A DNA stretch of 42,765 nucleotides, from positions 1 through 42,765 of the forward strand of contig NZ_RRYW01000017.1 in assembly GCF_014861365.1 (NCBI RefSeq). The letters are read 5' to 3'. The notes beneath the pieces were generated by a model. It made no database searches and was not told where the DNA came from. It was given only the letters and a program-made list of their open reading frames with translations. The stretch is from Psychrobacter sp. FME6. GTDB taxonomy: Bacteria; Pseudomonadota; Gammaproteobacteria; Pseudomonadales; Moraxellaceae. Of this stretch, positions 1 through 9,894 are shown piece by piece (the stretch's first letter is position 1; each line of letters begins with the position of its first letter). Both the position numbers and the translations under genes were made by a program.

Positions 1-55
1 CTTTTACATCAATTATGGCTACGTCTGATGCCAGCATACTTTTTAGAACACCACC
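1..55 (+). mobile_element. Right end of an insertion sequence running off the left edge
   Basis: The last 25 bases, ending at 55, match the right end of the 470-bp element at 41333-41802 (CCAGCATACTTTTTAGAACA followed by CCACC). They are an imperfect inverted match to the left ends at 41333 and 42679, which begin GGTGGTGTGTCAGAAAGTAT. This is the terminal inverted repeat of an IS whose body lies left of the window. Bases 1-30 are element interior and do not match the interior of the 470-bp element. The insertion cuts the narX-like gene. I do not recognise the IS family, and the target duplication cannot be seen because the other end is outside. Confidence 0.75.
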
Positions 56-1523
56 GAATTTTTAAATAGGACAACGACTGTGCCAAAGAATCATGCAGTT
101 CTCGAGCGATGGTCGAACGCTCTTCGAATAGGATAAGTTGATGTTCCTGCTGTCTTTGCTTACGTAGTGACAAGGCGGTGCTGACTAAATTGGTTAGCGC
201 AACGATTAATTCATCATTTTGGGTATCTAACTCAACACTGGTAAACGGAAAAATGCTGTCTGTTCCCGTTTCTATGGTCTTGATACGCTGTGATGGCGCC
301 ACACCATCACCAGTATCATTATGGACGTTACTAGTGGCAAAAGACTGATTCATCACTAGCGTCGACTTTGGTCTGACACGTAATTCACCAAACTCTTCTT
401 GTTGATGAGTAATTGGATAAGACTTTGTGAACTCACCATTTTTGGTGGCGCAGCTATCACAATTGAGCTTTTTGCACAGCTCTTTCATTCTTTCACCATG
501 CAGAACGATGGCGTTTTTATTGGTAATATATTTATTCTGTATGCACAGCGTAAACTCTAAGTGTGGCAAGGTTTTGCTGAAATCTGCTACCAGCTTATCT
601 AGCTGATATAAGCTGACTTTATTGGTGGTAATGGTTTTGGAAAAATCATAAAACAACGACAGCACATGATTGGCTTTTACCAAATGTTGGGTCTTTATCT
701 GCACCTCACTCTCAAGCGAGCGCTGATAGGTCTCAATCGTACTTGCCATGTCGTTAAAAGAATTGCCGAGCACCTCAAACTCTCTATAGCCCGTTATAGA
801 TACTCGGGTATGGTATTTGCCTCTTTTAAATTGATTATTGGCTTTAATCAGCTGCTGGATAGGAGTTAGCACCGCTTGATGCAATCTTTGCATACCAATC
901 AACATCACAATGAGGGTAAGTATCAATGAGAGTATTTGTAGGTTTTGCTGCCATATTTGACGCTGCTCGTTTCTATACTGTAGCTCGCCTACAAAGCGAT
1001 CTACGTCTTTAATATACTTGTCTGAAACGCGATAAAACATCTGCTTATCTTGTGCCAACAATGCAGGTTTTAAATCCTGAGACCATTGGGACTGAACCTG
1101 TTTTAGCTGGTTGTTGATGCGGGTATGCCTGTTGGCACTCGTCAGTTGATACTGCTGTAACTCTTCAAGTCGTTCTTCCATGTCTTCGACAAGAAGCCCA
1201 ACCTTTTCAGGCTTGGTCTTATTAGAAAAGTCCAGTTTGTCCTGTTTTTGAAGCGGCTTACCATCTGTATTGTTTACGCTATCTTGGTAAATGTTTAACA
1301 CTGAGCTCGCGGGATGGTCATCAGAAAAGTCAGTCGCTAACTGAAAATTGATACGGTAGGCTGCCATCCGTATCGAGCCTGCGGTATTAATCGCCTCAGC
1401 ATCTGAGCGTGCTACCCAAGCCAATGCCCCACTTCCTATCGCTGACATAAAGCATAAGATAGCGATGGTAATAATAGCGATCCAAGCGTGCAGGGACAAA
1501 GATTGTTTTCGTAGATTAGACAT
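9..1523 (-). pseudogene. narX: Nitrate/nitrite sensor histidine kinase NarX, truncated by an IS
   Basis: NarX-type kinases sense periplasmic nitrate/nitrite and phosphorylate the response regulator NarL. Seen here: a first membrane helix (about residues 13-36), directly followed by a P-box-like stretch AEAINTAGSIRMAAYRI, the nitrate-binding signature of the NarX/NarQ family. Then come a periplasmic domain to about 195, a second helix (about 197-216), HAMP, a cysteine-containing linker (CKKLNCDSC) and the HisKA_3 phosphoacceptor box ARELHDSLAQ with its histidine. The reading frame then crosses the IS end: the last 14 residues (WCSKKYAGIRRSHN) are translated inverted repeat. The HATPase domain is absent, so the kinase cannot autophosphorylate. 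narL, the usual next gene, would lie beyond the IS. Divergent from narK, as expected for a nar locus. Confidence 0.88.
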
Positions 1524-1907
1524 AACTAATAGCGCTCACCCATCAAAAATCAGTTTCTAAAAATATCTGCTCATAACTTTCAAGACCGTTGTTTTAACTA
1601 TAGGGTTTGGAAAATAAAGAAGCTTAAATACAAATACCTCATTTGTAAACCCGCCTGCAACCTACCCCCTTCAGTCATCAGTATACCACTATGTATGAAT
1701 ACTCATATTCATGATAACGCAGTACCGTGAGTTATCATTTTTTGATAGATCAAGTGATTCATAGCGCTGACTAGCAGGCACAGTAGCCCTTTTTTATTAA
1801 TATTAATATGAGTGGGCTTTACGGTATACCGCGAGTTTAAACGGCGGCTTAATCATAAGAAAACACTGATCATAACTAAGCGTAGCCGATACTAAGTGAG
1901 GAATAAC
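1524..1907. promoter_or_regulatory. Divergent narX-narK intergenic control region
   Basis: This 384-bp AT-rich gap must hold promoters for both genes. A NarL-heptamer-like TACTCAT is at 1700-1706. An inverted repeat TTGAT-AG-ATCAA is at 1742-1753; its arms match FNR half-sites, but the 2-bp spacer is not the 4 bp of a normal FNR/ANR box. A perfect 10-bp palindrome CGGTATACCG lies at 1822-1831, about 77 bp before narK. No clear sigma-70 pair was assigned. Nitrate and oxygen control is expected from the gene family; the specific sites are tentative. Confidence 0.4.
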
Positions 1908-3287
1908 ATGGGCAGTCGTTACAACTTCAAAGGTGGTAAGCTCATCACTGACTGGCGTCCTGAAGTAGAAGAGTTTTGGGAAGGCGGCGGCAAAAAAGTC
2001 GCTCGTCGAAATTTATGGATATCGATACCATCATTGCTATTAGCGTTCGCGGTATGGATGGTATGGAGCGCGGTCATCGTACGCTTACCAGAAATTGGTT
2101 TTGCTTTTGATGCCGGCCAGCTGTTTTGGCTCGCGGCATTGCCAGGGCTATCAGGGGCGACGCTACGGATTTTCTATTCTTTTATGGTGCCTATTTTTGG
2201 TGGCCGACGTTGGACAGCGATATCTACCTTGTCTTTATTAATCCCAGCATTATGGATGGGATTTGCGGTTCAAAACCCTGATACACCATTTATAATATTT
2301 GCTATTATCGCCCTACTTTGTGGCTTCGGTGGAGGTAACTTTGCCTCATCGATGTCCAATATTTCATTCTTTTATCCAAAGGCTGAACAAGGCACGGCGC
2401 TGGGGCTAAACGCAGGTCTTGGTAATCTTGGCGTATCTGTGATGCAGTTCGTGGTACCGATGATTATCTTGGTTGCCGCGTTTGGTAGCTTGGGCGGTGA
2501 TGCACAAATATCTGACAGCGGTAGATTGTTTTATCTACAAAACGCCGGCTTTATTTGGGTGCCTTTTATCCTGCTCTTCTCAGCATTGGCGTGGTTTGGC
2601 ATGAATGACATCGCCACTGCTAAAGCCTCATTTAAAGACCAATCGATTATCTTTAAACGCAAACACAACTGGATCATGTGTATTCTTTATATGGCGACGT
2701 TTGGCTCGTTTATTGGCTTTTCAGCAGCGTTCCCGATGTTGATTAAAAACTCATTTCCTGCCATTGATGCACTCAAAGTTGCATTCTTAGGTCCTCTCGT
2801 CGGTGCTTTATTCCGCCCATTAGGTGGCTGGATATCTGACAAAACCAGCGGCGCAAAAGTTACCTTTTGGAACTATGTAGTAATGGTATTAGCAGTATTG
2901 GCAGTGATGTACTTCTTACCAAGTGAAACCCATGAGGGCAGCTTCGTCGGCTACTTTATCTCCTTTATGGTGTTATTCATCACCACCGGTATCGGTAACG
3001 GCTCTACTTTCACCATGATACCAGTCATTTTTAGAACCTTTCACGATCGCCGTCAGCCTCAAAAAGCAGGGACAGAAGAACTATTCGTCGAGATTCGCAA
3101 AGAGTCCGCAGCTGTGGTTGGCTTTACCTCAGCGGTCGCCGCATACGGCGCGTTCTTTATCCCCAAAATGTTTGGTTCAGGGTTGGGCGTTGATGGTACG
3201 TTTATTGCGCTCATCATCTTTTATATCCTCTGTATCGTTTTGACTTGGTGGTATTACAGCCGTGCTAATGCTGAAATTCCTTGCTAA
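1908..3287 (+). CDS. narK: Nitrate/nitrite transporter NarK (MFS)
   Basis: Inner-membrane major facilitator that exchanges nitrate for nitrite during nitrate respiration. At 459 residues it has the length of E. coli NarK and aligns nearly end to end with it from the LITDWRPE start. Both nitrate-porter signatures are present: GGGNFASSMSNISFFYP (around residue 145) and GIGNGSTFTMIPVIF (around 365). The substrate arginines are in GATLRIFYSFMVPIFGGRR and ALFRPLGGW. About 12 membrane helices. The ATG at 1908 is preferred over an upstream GTG at 1896 because GTGAGG sits 6-7 bases before it. A strong terminator follows, so it is transcribed apart from narG. The similarity to E. coli NarK favours nitrate/nitrite antiport. 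Confidence 0.96.
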   Translation: MGSRYNFKGGKLITDWRPEVEEFWEGGGKKVARRNLWISIPSLLLAFAVWMVWSAVIVRLPEIGFAFDAGQLFWLAALPGLSGATLRIFYSFMVPIFGGRRWTAISTLSLLIPALWMGFAVQNPDTPFIIFAIIALLCGFGGGNFASSMSNISFFYPKAEQGTALGLNAGLGNLGVSVMQFVVPMIILVAAFGSLGGDAQISDSGRLFYLQNAGFIWVPFILLFSALAWFGMNDIATAKASFKDQSIIFKRKHNWIMCILYMATFGSFIGFSAAFPMLIKNSFPAIDALKVAFLGPLVGALFRPLGGWISDKTSGAKVTFWNYVVMVLAVLAVMYFLPSETHEGSFVGYFISFMVLFITTGIGNGSTFTMIPVIFRTFHDRRQPQKAGTEELFVEIRKESAAVVGFTSAVAAYGAFFIPKMFGSGLGVDGTFIALIIFYILCIVLTWWYYSRANAEIPC

Positions 3288-3347
3288 GGGCAATCTATTA
3301 AAACGGGCTTTTAAGCACCATTCTTAAACCAAAACGTCTCTCTTTAT

Positions 3348-3381
3348 AGTGCTACTTACCAGCGTAAGTAGCACTTTTTTT
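3348..3381 (+). terminator. Rho-independent terminator after narK
   Basis: A perfect 12-bp stem, AGTGCTACTTAC (3348-3359) with GTAAGTAGCACT (3364-3375), has a 4-base loop and runs into a seven-T tail. It separates narK from the narG operon. Confidence 0.93.
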
Positions 3382-3640
3382 ATTCAAGTTTCTGTTTGCT
3401 GTTTTTTAGTTTATCGATGCAGGCTATTTAACTTTTCTTAATGGTGTTTTTAACGATATTTTATTTTTGATAGCTACTACTAAGGTGGTAGTGCCCTGCT
3501 CATGTTAGCTAATAGTAAGACCGCCGTGGGGTAATTAAAATGACACCATCGAAAAATATTTACAGCTTGGGCAAAGGGTTATTTGTACCGCGCCACTCAG
3601 CTTTAGATACACCTTAGGCAATAATACAGAGGATAGCGAA
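3382..3640 (+). promoter_or_regulatory. narG operon leader and promoter region
   Basis: These 259 bases between the narK terminator and narG must carry the operon promoter. An imperfect hairpin (CTACTAC with GTGGTAG) lies around 3473-3491. A 25-codon reading frame, 3540-3617, starts MTPSKNIYSLGK and is preceded by GTGGGG; it stops 23 bases before narG and is only a possible leader peptide. No convincing FNR or NarL site was found. Confidence 0.35.
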
Positions 3641-6600
3641 ATGAGCCATTTACTCGACCAATTCCGTTTTTTTAAACGTAAACAGGACGAATTCTCCGAT
3701 GGGCATGGCGAGACACGCGATGAGTCTCGTGATTGGGAAAATGTGTATCGTAGCCGTTGGCAATATGACAAAGTCGTGCGCTCAACGCATGGTGTCAACT
3801 GTACTGGCTCTTGCTCATGGAAAATCTACGTCAAAAACGGCTTGGTCACGTGGGAGACGCAGCAAACTGACTACCCTGAAACCCGCCCCGACCTACCAAA
3901 CCACGAACCGCGCGGCTGTCCTCGTGGCGCAAGCTATAGTTGGTACATGTACTCTGCCAACCGTGTGAAATATCCTAAGGTGCGTAAGCCACTTTTAAAG
4001 TTATGGCGTGAGGCCAAGGCTCAGTACCCTGACCCAGTCGATGCTTGGGGCAGTATCGTCCAAGACCCTGTTAAAGCTGAACAGTATAAATCTAAACGAG
4101 GCTTGGGTGGTTTTATTCGTTCGACGTGGGCTGAGGTCAATGAAATCATCGCTGCCAGTAACGTCTATACCGCCAAAACCTTTGGTCCTGACCGTATCGT
4201 TGGTTTTTCACCGATTCCTGCGATGTCGATGGTTAGTTACGCTGCTGGTAGTCGTTATTTATCGTTAATTGGCGGTGTTTGCTTATCGTTTTATGATTGG
4301 TATTGTGACTTACCGCCTGCTTCGCCAATGGTTTGGGGCGAACAAACCGACGTGCCTGAATCAGCCGATTGGTACAACTCTGATTATATTATTGCTTGGG
4401 GTTCAAACGTTCCACAAACGCGTACACCTGATGCGCATTTCTTTACCGAAGTTCGTTATAAAGGTACTAAGACAGTCTCTATCACCCCTGACTATGCTGA
4501 AGTCTCTAAACTAACGGACTTATGGCTGAACCCTAAACAGGGTACCGATGCCGCCGTAGCACAAGCATTCTGCCATGTCATTATCAAAGAGTTTTACCTC
4601 AAGCAACCAAGTGATTATTTCTTAGATTATGCCAAGCGCTATACCGACTTACCCGTCTTAGTAATGCTAGAAGGCGAAGAAGGCGCGCGCCATGCGGGTC
4701 GATATCTGCGTGCTTCTGATTTAATCGATGACTTGGGTCAAGAAAACAACCCAGAATGGAAAACCATCGGTCTAAATAGTGATGGCGAGCTGGTCTCTCC
4801 ACTTGGCTCTATCGGTTATCGTTGGGGCGAAAAAGGCAAATGGAATCTGGAACAAAAAAATGGTGCCACTGGCGCCGATATTGACCTGACACTGACTCTA
4901 AAAGACAGTAATGAGACTTGCCAAGTCGGTTTTGATTACTTTGGGCATGTGTCGCACCCGCACTTTACCTCGGTGCCGGGTGAAGCCATACAACAGAAGA
5001 CCGTTCCTTGTAAAACGGTTACGCTTGCCGATGGCACAACCGCTATCGTCGCTACCGTATTTGATTTAACCGTTGCCAATCTTGGCGTAGATAATGGCGT
5101 TGGCGGCGAGCATGTCACCGATGATTACAATGACGAGACCGTACCCGGCACCCCTGCATGGCAAGAAGTCATCACTGGTTTGAGCCGTGAGCGCGTCATC
5201 CAAGTGGCACGTGAGTTCGCTGAAAACGCCCATAAAACCCATGGCAAATCGATGATTATCATCGGCGCGGGTATGAACCACTGGTATCACCTCGATATGA
5301 ACTATCGCGGCGTGATTAACATGCTGATGCTGTGTGGCTGTATCGGTAAATCTGGTGGCGGCTGGGCGCATTATGTTGGTCAAGAAAAACTGCGTCCACA
5401 AACGGGCTGGTTACCTTTAGCGTTTGCGCTTGATTGGCATCGCCCGCCACGTCATATGGCGGGTACCAGCTTCTTTTATGCTCATAGCTCACAATGGCGT
5501 CATGAGACTATTTCTGCCCATGAAATACTCTCGCCACTGGTTGATAAGAAGTTTTTCCCCGAGCATATGCTTGACTATAACATTCAAGCAGAACGTGCAG
5601 GCTGGCTGCCTTCTGCGCCTCAGCTCAACCGTAATCCACTGACTATCGCGGCCAAAGCCGCTGATAGTGGCAAAGATGTGGAAGAGTATGTCGTCGACTC
5701 TCTTGAAGACGGTAGCTTACGTTTTGCTTGTGAATCCCCTGATAACCCAGCGAACTTCCCACGCAACATGTTTATCTGGCGCTCAAACCTATTGGGCTCA
5801 TCAGGTAAAGGTCACGAGTACATGCTGCATTACTTCTTGGGCACCAAAAATGGTCTCCTCAATGAAGAAAACTCAGAAGGTCATTTGCAACCAAAAGAAG
5901 TTGATTGGATAGAAAAAGGCGCGACTGGCAAGCTAGATTTGGTTGTCACTTTAGACTTCCGTATGTCTTCTACCTGTTTGTATTCAGATATCGTATTGCC
6001 AACAGCAACATGGTACGAAAAAGATGACATGAATACCTCAGACATGCATCCGTTTATTCACCCATTAACAGCCGCTACCGACCCTGCTTGGGAATCTAAA
6101 TCGGATTGGGAGATATATAAAGGCATTGCCAAGAGCTTCTCAGAAGTATCAAAAGGTCATTTAGGTATTGAAACTGACGTCGTCACCTTACCGATGCAAC
6201 ATGACACCCCCGGTGAGTTGGCGCAACCATTTGGTGGCACTGACTGGAAAACAGCCGGTGAAAAACCAGTCCCGGGCAAAAACTGTCCAATGATTAAAGT
6301 GATTGAACGCGATTATGGCAATACTTATGCCAAATTCACCTCGCTTGGCCCTGCCCTAGAAGAACTGGGCAATGGCTCAAAAGGCTTGAATTGGGATATG
6401 AAAACAGAGGTCAAACAGCTGGGTGATTTAAACCATAGAGTAACCGAGCCGGGTATCTCTGAAGGTCGTCCTCGTATCTTTACCGCTATCAACGCTTCTG
6501 AGATGATTCTAATGCTCGCACCTGAAACCAATGGTCACGTGGCGGTAAAAGGTTGGGCCGCACTATCTGAATTTACTGGTCGCGACCACACCCATCTGGC

Positions 6601-7399
6601 CAAGTCTAGCGAGCATGAAAAAATCCGCTTCAAAGATATCGTTGCCCAGCCACGCAAAATCATCTCAAGCCCAACGTGGTCTGGTATCGAATCGGACGAA
6701 GTGAGCTATAACGCCGGCTATACCAACGTCCATGAGCTGATTCCTTGGCGCACACTGACTGGTCGTCAACAATTCTATCAAGATCACCCTTGGATGCAGG
6801 CATTTGGCGAGCAAATGCAGCAGTATCGCCCACCAATCGATACCAAGACCACTGAGCTGCTCAAAGACGCCAAGCCAAATGGTAATAAAGAGATTGTACT
6901 AAACTTTTTAACACCGCACCAAAAGTGGGGTATCCACAGTACCTATTCTGAAAACTTGCTCATGCTGACCCTTAGCCGCGGCGGACCTTGTGTTTGGATG
7001 TCGGAAGTCGATGCGCAAAAAGCCGGTATCGTCGATAACGACTGGATCGAGCTGTTCAATGCTAACGGAGCGATTACCGCCCGTGCCATCGTCAGCCAGC
7101 GTGTCAAAGAAGGCATGACCATGATGTATCACGCCCAAGAAAAACTGGTCAATATTCCAGGTTCTGAGCAGACCGGTACGCGTGGTGGTATCCATAACTC
7201 GGTCACTCGGACGATTTTGAAACCGACCCACATGATTGGTAGCTATGCCCAGCAGTCTTACGGCTTTAACTACTATGGCACCGTCGGTTGTAACCGCGAT
7301 GAGTTTGTCGTGATTCGTAAGATGTCAAACATCGACTGGCTAGAAGATAAGCCAGATAACGAATTACCTCGCCCACTACCTACCAGCATTGACGGATAA
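3641..7399 (+). CDS. narG: Respiratory nitrate reductase alpha subunit NarG
   Basis: Catalytic subunit of the membrane-bound nitrate reductase. It reduces nitrate to nitrite at a Mo-bis-MGD centre on the cytoplasmic face. At 1252 residues it is close to the 1247 of E. coli. The N-terminus keeps the vestigial twin-arginine-like RFFKRK. The FS0 [4Fe-4S] ligands are visible as His50, Cys54, Cys58 (THGVNCTGSCSW) and Cys93 (RGCPRG). The molybdenum ligand is Asp223 in WYCDLPPASP. GAGGATAGCGAA precedes the ATG. It is first in the narGHJI-ppiC operon; the cofactor is made by the moe/moa genes downstream. Confidence 0.98.
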   Translation: MSHLLDQFRFFKRKQDEFSDGHGETRDESRDWENVYRSRWQYDKVVRSTHGVNCTGSCSWKIYVKNGLVTWETQQTDYPETRPDLPNHEPRGCPRGASYSWYMYSANRVKYPKVRKPLLKLWREAKAQYPDPVDAWGSIVQDPVKAEQYKSKRGLGGFIRSTWAEVNEIIAASNVYTAKTFGPDRIVGFSPIPAMSMVSYAAGSRYLSLIGGVCLSFYDWYCDLPPASPMVWGEQTDVPESADWYNSDYIIAWGSNVPQTRTPDAHFFTEVRYKGTKTVSITPDYAEVSKLTDLWLNPKQGTDAAVAQAFCHVIIKEFYLKQPSDYFLDYAKRYTDLPVLVMLEGEEGARHAGRYLRASDLIDDLGQENNPEWKTIGLNSDGELVSPLGSIGYRWGEKGKWNLEQKNGATGADIDLTLTLKDSNETCQVGFDYFGHVSHPHFTSVPGEAIQQKTVPCKTVTLADGTTAIVATVFDLTVANLGVDNGVGGEHVTDDYNDETVPGTPAWQEVITGLSRERVIQVAREFAENAHKTHGKSMIIIGAGMNHWYHLDMNYRGVINMLMLCGCIGKSGGGWAHYVGQEKLRPQTGWLPLAFALDWHRPPRHMAGTSFFYAHSSQWRHETISAHEILSPLVDKKFFPEHMLDYNIQAERAGWLPSAPQLNRNPLTIAAKAADSGKDVEEYVVDSLEDGSLRFACESPDNPANFPRNMFIWRSNLLGSSGKGHEYMLHYFLGTKNGLLNEENSEGHLQPKEVDWIEKGATGKLDLVVTLDFRMSSTCLYSDIVLPTATWYEKDDMNTSDMHPFIHPLTAATDPAWESKSDWEIYKGIAKSFSEVSKGHLGIETDVVTLPMQHDTPGELAQPFGGTDWKTAGEKPVPGKNCPMIKVIERDYGNTYAKFTSLGPALEELGNGSKGLNWDMKTEVKQLGDLNHRVTEPGISEGRPRIFTAINASEMILMLAPETNGHVAVKGWAALSEFTGRDHTHLAKSSEHEKIRFKDIVAQPRKIISSPTWSGIESDEVSYNAGYTNVHELIPWRTLTGRQQFYQDHPWMQAFGEQMQQYRPPIDTKTTELLKDAKPNGNKEIVLNFLTPHQKWGIHSTYSENLLMLTLSRGGPCVWMSEVDAQKAGIVDNDWIELFNANGAITARAIVSQRVKEGMTMMYHAQEKLVNIPGSEQTGTRGGIHNSVTRTILKPTHMIGSYAQQSYGFNYYGTVGCNRDEFVVIRKMSNIDWLEDKPDNELPRPLPTSIDG

Positions 7400-7421
7400 A
7401 GCCATTTCTTCTATCGAAAAT

Positions 7422-7441
7422 ATATCCTTATTTTAGGATAT
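7422..7441 (+). other. Hairpin in the narG-narH gap
   Basis: ATATCCT (7422-7428) pairs with AGGATAT (7435-7441) around a six-base loop, inside the 92-base gap between narG and narH. There is no T-tract, so it is not a terminator. It may be an mRNA processing or stability element. Confidence 0.4.
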
Positions 7442-7491
7442 CTCTGAAGAAACCAAAGCTGCTTTTTTACCACTATTTGGAGCACAGATCC

Positions 7492-9030
7492 ATGAAAATT
7501 CGTTCGCAAGTCGGCATGGTGCTTAACCTTGATAAATGTATCGGTTGCCACACCTGCTCAGTCACCTGTAAAAACGTCTGGACCAGCCGTGAAGGCATGG
7601 AATATGCGTGGTTTAACAACGTTGAATCAAAACCCGGTATTGGCTATCCCAAAGAGTGGGAAAACCAAACTAAATGGAAAGGCGGCTGGATTCGTAATGC
7701 CAATGGCACGATTAATCCACGCATCGGCGGTAAATTCAGAGTATTGGCAAACATCTTTGCCAACCCTGACTTACCAGAAATCGATGACTATTATGAGCCA
7801 TTTGATTTCGATTATCAGCACCTACATACCGCGCCGATCAGCAACCACCAGCCAATCGCTCGCCCGCGCTCAGCCATCACCGGCAAACGCATGCAAAAGA
7901 TTGAATGGGGTCCTAACTGGGAAGAAATCCTTGGCTCAGAATTTGAAAAACGTCGCAAAGATAAAAACTTTGACAACATCCAAGCCGATATCTACGGCGA
8001 GTACGAAAACACTTTCATGATGTATTTGCCGCGCCTATGCGAGCATTGCTTGAACCCAACTTGCGTCGCGGCTTGTCCTAGTGGCGCGATCTACAAGCGT
8101 GAGGAAGACGGTATTGTCTTAATCGACCAAGAAAAATGTCGCGGCTGGCGCATGTGTATCTCAGGTTGTCCATATAAAAAGATTTATTACAACTGGAAAT
8201 CAGGCAAATCTGAAAAATGTATCTTCTGTTATCCACGTATTGAAGCCGGTCTACCGACGGTTTGTTCTGAGACTTGTGTGGGTCGTATCCGCTACTTAGG
8301 CGTCTTGCTATATGACGCGGACAAAATCGCCGAGGCCGCTAGTACACCCAATGAAAAAGACATTTATCCAGCACAATTAGATTTATTTTTAGACCCTAAT
8401 GACCCTGTGGTGATTGCCCAAGCGTTAAAAGACGGTGTACCGCAGTCAGTGATTGACTCAGCCCAGCGTTCACCAGTATATAAACTGGCGGTGGACTGGA
8501 AGCTTGCGCTACCACTACACCCTGAATACCGTACGCTACCGATGGTTTGGTATGTGCCGCCATTATCACCGATTCAAAACGCTGCTGAAGCGGGCCAAGT
8601 CGGTATGGACGGTTTGATTCCAGATGTCGACAGCTTACGTATTCCGCTACGTTATTTGGCCAATCTACTAACCGCAGGTGATGAAGAGCCTGTTCGTCTT
8701 GCATTAAAACGTCTACTTGCTATGCGTAGCTACAAACGTATGCAACTGGTCGAAAAGCAAGAAATTCAAAGCATCTTAGACGATGTTGGTTTGACTAAGC
8801 TGCAAGTTGAAGAGATGTATCGCTATCTGGCGATTGCTAACTATGAAGATCGTTTTGTTATTCCAACGGCGCACCGCGAAGAAGCGTTGAGTGATGCATT
8901 CGCTGAGCGTAACGGCTGTGGCTTTACCTTTGGTGAAGGCTGTTCAGGACATTCTGACAACAGTATGTTCGGTCAACGCAAAGCCAACCGTCGTGATTTC
9001 ATCGATACCGTCCAAAAGTGGGAGTCATAA
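7492..9030 (+). CDS. narH: Respiratory nitrate reductase beta subunit NarH
   Basis: Iron-sulfur subunit that carries electrons from the haem b of NarI to NarG. The start MKIRSQVGMVLNLDKCIGCH is essentially that of E. coli NarH. The first cluster motif is Cys16, Cys19, Cys22, Cys26. Further clusters are in CEHCLNPTCVAACP, CRGWRMCISGCP and CIFCYPRIEAGLPTVC. The Trp in CRGWRMC replaces a cysteine, the known reason one centre is [3Fe-4S]. Length is 512 residues (E. coli 512). ATG 7492 is chosen over an in-frame TTG at 7477 because TTGGAG is then a proper ribosome site at about 9 bases. The stop is separated from the narJ start by one base. Confidence 0.98.
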   Translation: MKIRSQVGMVLNLDKCIGCHTCSVTCKNVWTSREGMEYAWFNNVESKPGIGYPKEWENQTKWKGGWIRNANGTINPRIGGKFRVLANIFANPDLPEIDDYYEPFDFDYQHLHTAPISNHQPIARPRSAITGKRMQKIEWGPNWEEILGSEFEKRRKDKNFDNIQADIYGEYENTFMMYLPRLCEHCLNPTCVAACPSGAIYKREEDGIVLIDQEKCRGWRMCISGCPYKKIYYNWKSGKSEKCIFCYPRIEAGLPTVCSETCVGRIRYLGVLLYDADKIAEAASTPNEKDIYPAQLDLFLDPNDPVVIAQALKDGVPQSVIDSAQRSPVYKLAVDWKLALPLHPEYRTLPMVWYVPPLSPIQNAAEAGQVGMDGLIPDVDSLRIPLRYLANLLTAGDEEPVRLALKRLLAMRSYKRMQLVEKQEIQSILDDVGLTKLQVEEMYRYLAIANYEDRFVIPTAHREEALSDAFAERNGCGFTFGEGCSGHSDNSMFGQRKANRRDFIDTVQKWES

Positions 9031-9031
9031 G

Positions 9032-9880
9032 ATGCAAACTACTCAATATCATACCGACCGTTCTGTGAATGACCCTATTATGCCGTCGGTTATTGGTGCT
9101 TCAGACCTAAAGCTACTCAAGGTATTAAGCCTGCTCATAGACTATCCAAGCAATGAGCTATTTACGGGCGATACGCTTGCTGATTGTACAGAGATTGTCG
9201 CAACATCGACGCTAATTAGCCCAGCCGTGCGGGCGCAAATTATCGAGTTGATCGAAGACTTAATTGATACTGGCTCTCTTGAAGCACAGGCGCGCTATGA
9301 CGGTCTGTTTGAGCGCGGTCGTTCTTTATCGCTGTGGTTGTTTGAGCATGTCCATGGCGAGTCGCGTGATCGTGGTCAAGCCATGGTCGATTTGATGGGT
9401 CAATATCAAGAAGCTGGTTTTGAGATTAGCGTTAAAGAGCTGCCGGATTTTTTGCCTTTATATCTCGAGTTCTTAGCCTATCAAGCTACGGTTATCGAAG
9501 ATGATATTCAGATTCGTATGGATATTGCCGATGTCAGCCATATCATCGCCTTGCTTGCTGCTAGGTTAGAGGATCGCGGCAGTCTCTATCAAGGCTGCTT
9601 CAATGCACTCCTGCAAATTGCCGGTAAGCCGCTCGATATGATTGAAGAGTATCAAGAAAAAATCAGTAAAGAAAAACCTGATGACACCTTTGAAGCACTG
9701 GACAAAGAATGGGAAGAAGAAGTGGTCACGTTCTTAGATGCGCAACAAGAAGATCGCTGCCCATCACAAACCAGCACCCAAAGTCTGGCAGCAAAAGCGG
9801 GCGTTAGAGCCAATCCAAACGCCGTCGATGCGCCTGTGCATTGGGTAGACTTTAAAACCAACCCATCGGTTAAACAATAA
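9032..9880 (+). CDS. narJ: Nitrate reductase assembly chaperone NarJ
   Basis: Dedicated cytoplasmic chaperone (TorD/DmsD/NarJ superfamily) that holds NarGH for cofactor insertion before membrane docking on NarI; not part of the mature enzyme. Visible features are the family core LLKVLSLLIDYPSNELF near residue 25 and LFEHVHGESRDRGQAMVDLM followed by LPDFLPLYLEFLAY. At 282 residues it is longer than E. coli NarJ (236), mainly through a polar C-terminal tail rich in Glu, Gln and Ala. The ATG at 9032 lies one base after the narH stop, with GGGAG inside the narH end as ribosome site, which implies translational coupling. Confidence 0.95.
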   Translation: MQTTQYHTDRSVNDPIMPSVIGASDLKLLKVLSLLIDYPSNELFTGDTLADCTEIVATSTLISPAVRAQIIELIEDLIDTGSLEAQARYDGLFERGRSLSLWLFEHVHGESRDRGQAMVDLMGQYQEAGFEISVKELPDFLPLYLEFLAYQATVIEDDIQIRMDIADVSHIIALLAARLEDRGSLYQGCFNALLQIAGKPLDMIEEYQEKISKEKPDDTFEALDKEWEEEVVTFLDAQQEDRCPSQTSTQSLAAKAGVRANPNAVDAPVHWVDFKTNPSVKQ

Positions 9881-9894
9881 TAAGGAGAGATGAC

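Noticed and set aside
1742..1753. FNR/ANR box upstream of narK (TTGAT...ATCAA)
   Set aside because: The two half-sites are separated by 2 bases instead of 4, so it does not fit the known dimer spacing; kept only as a palindrome in the control region.
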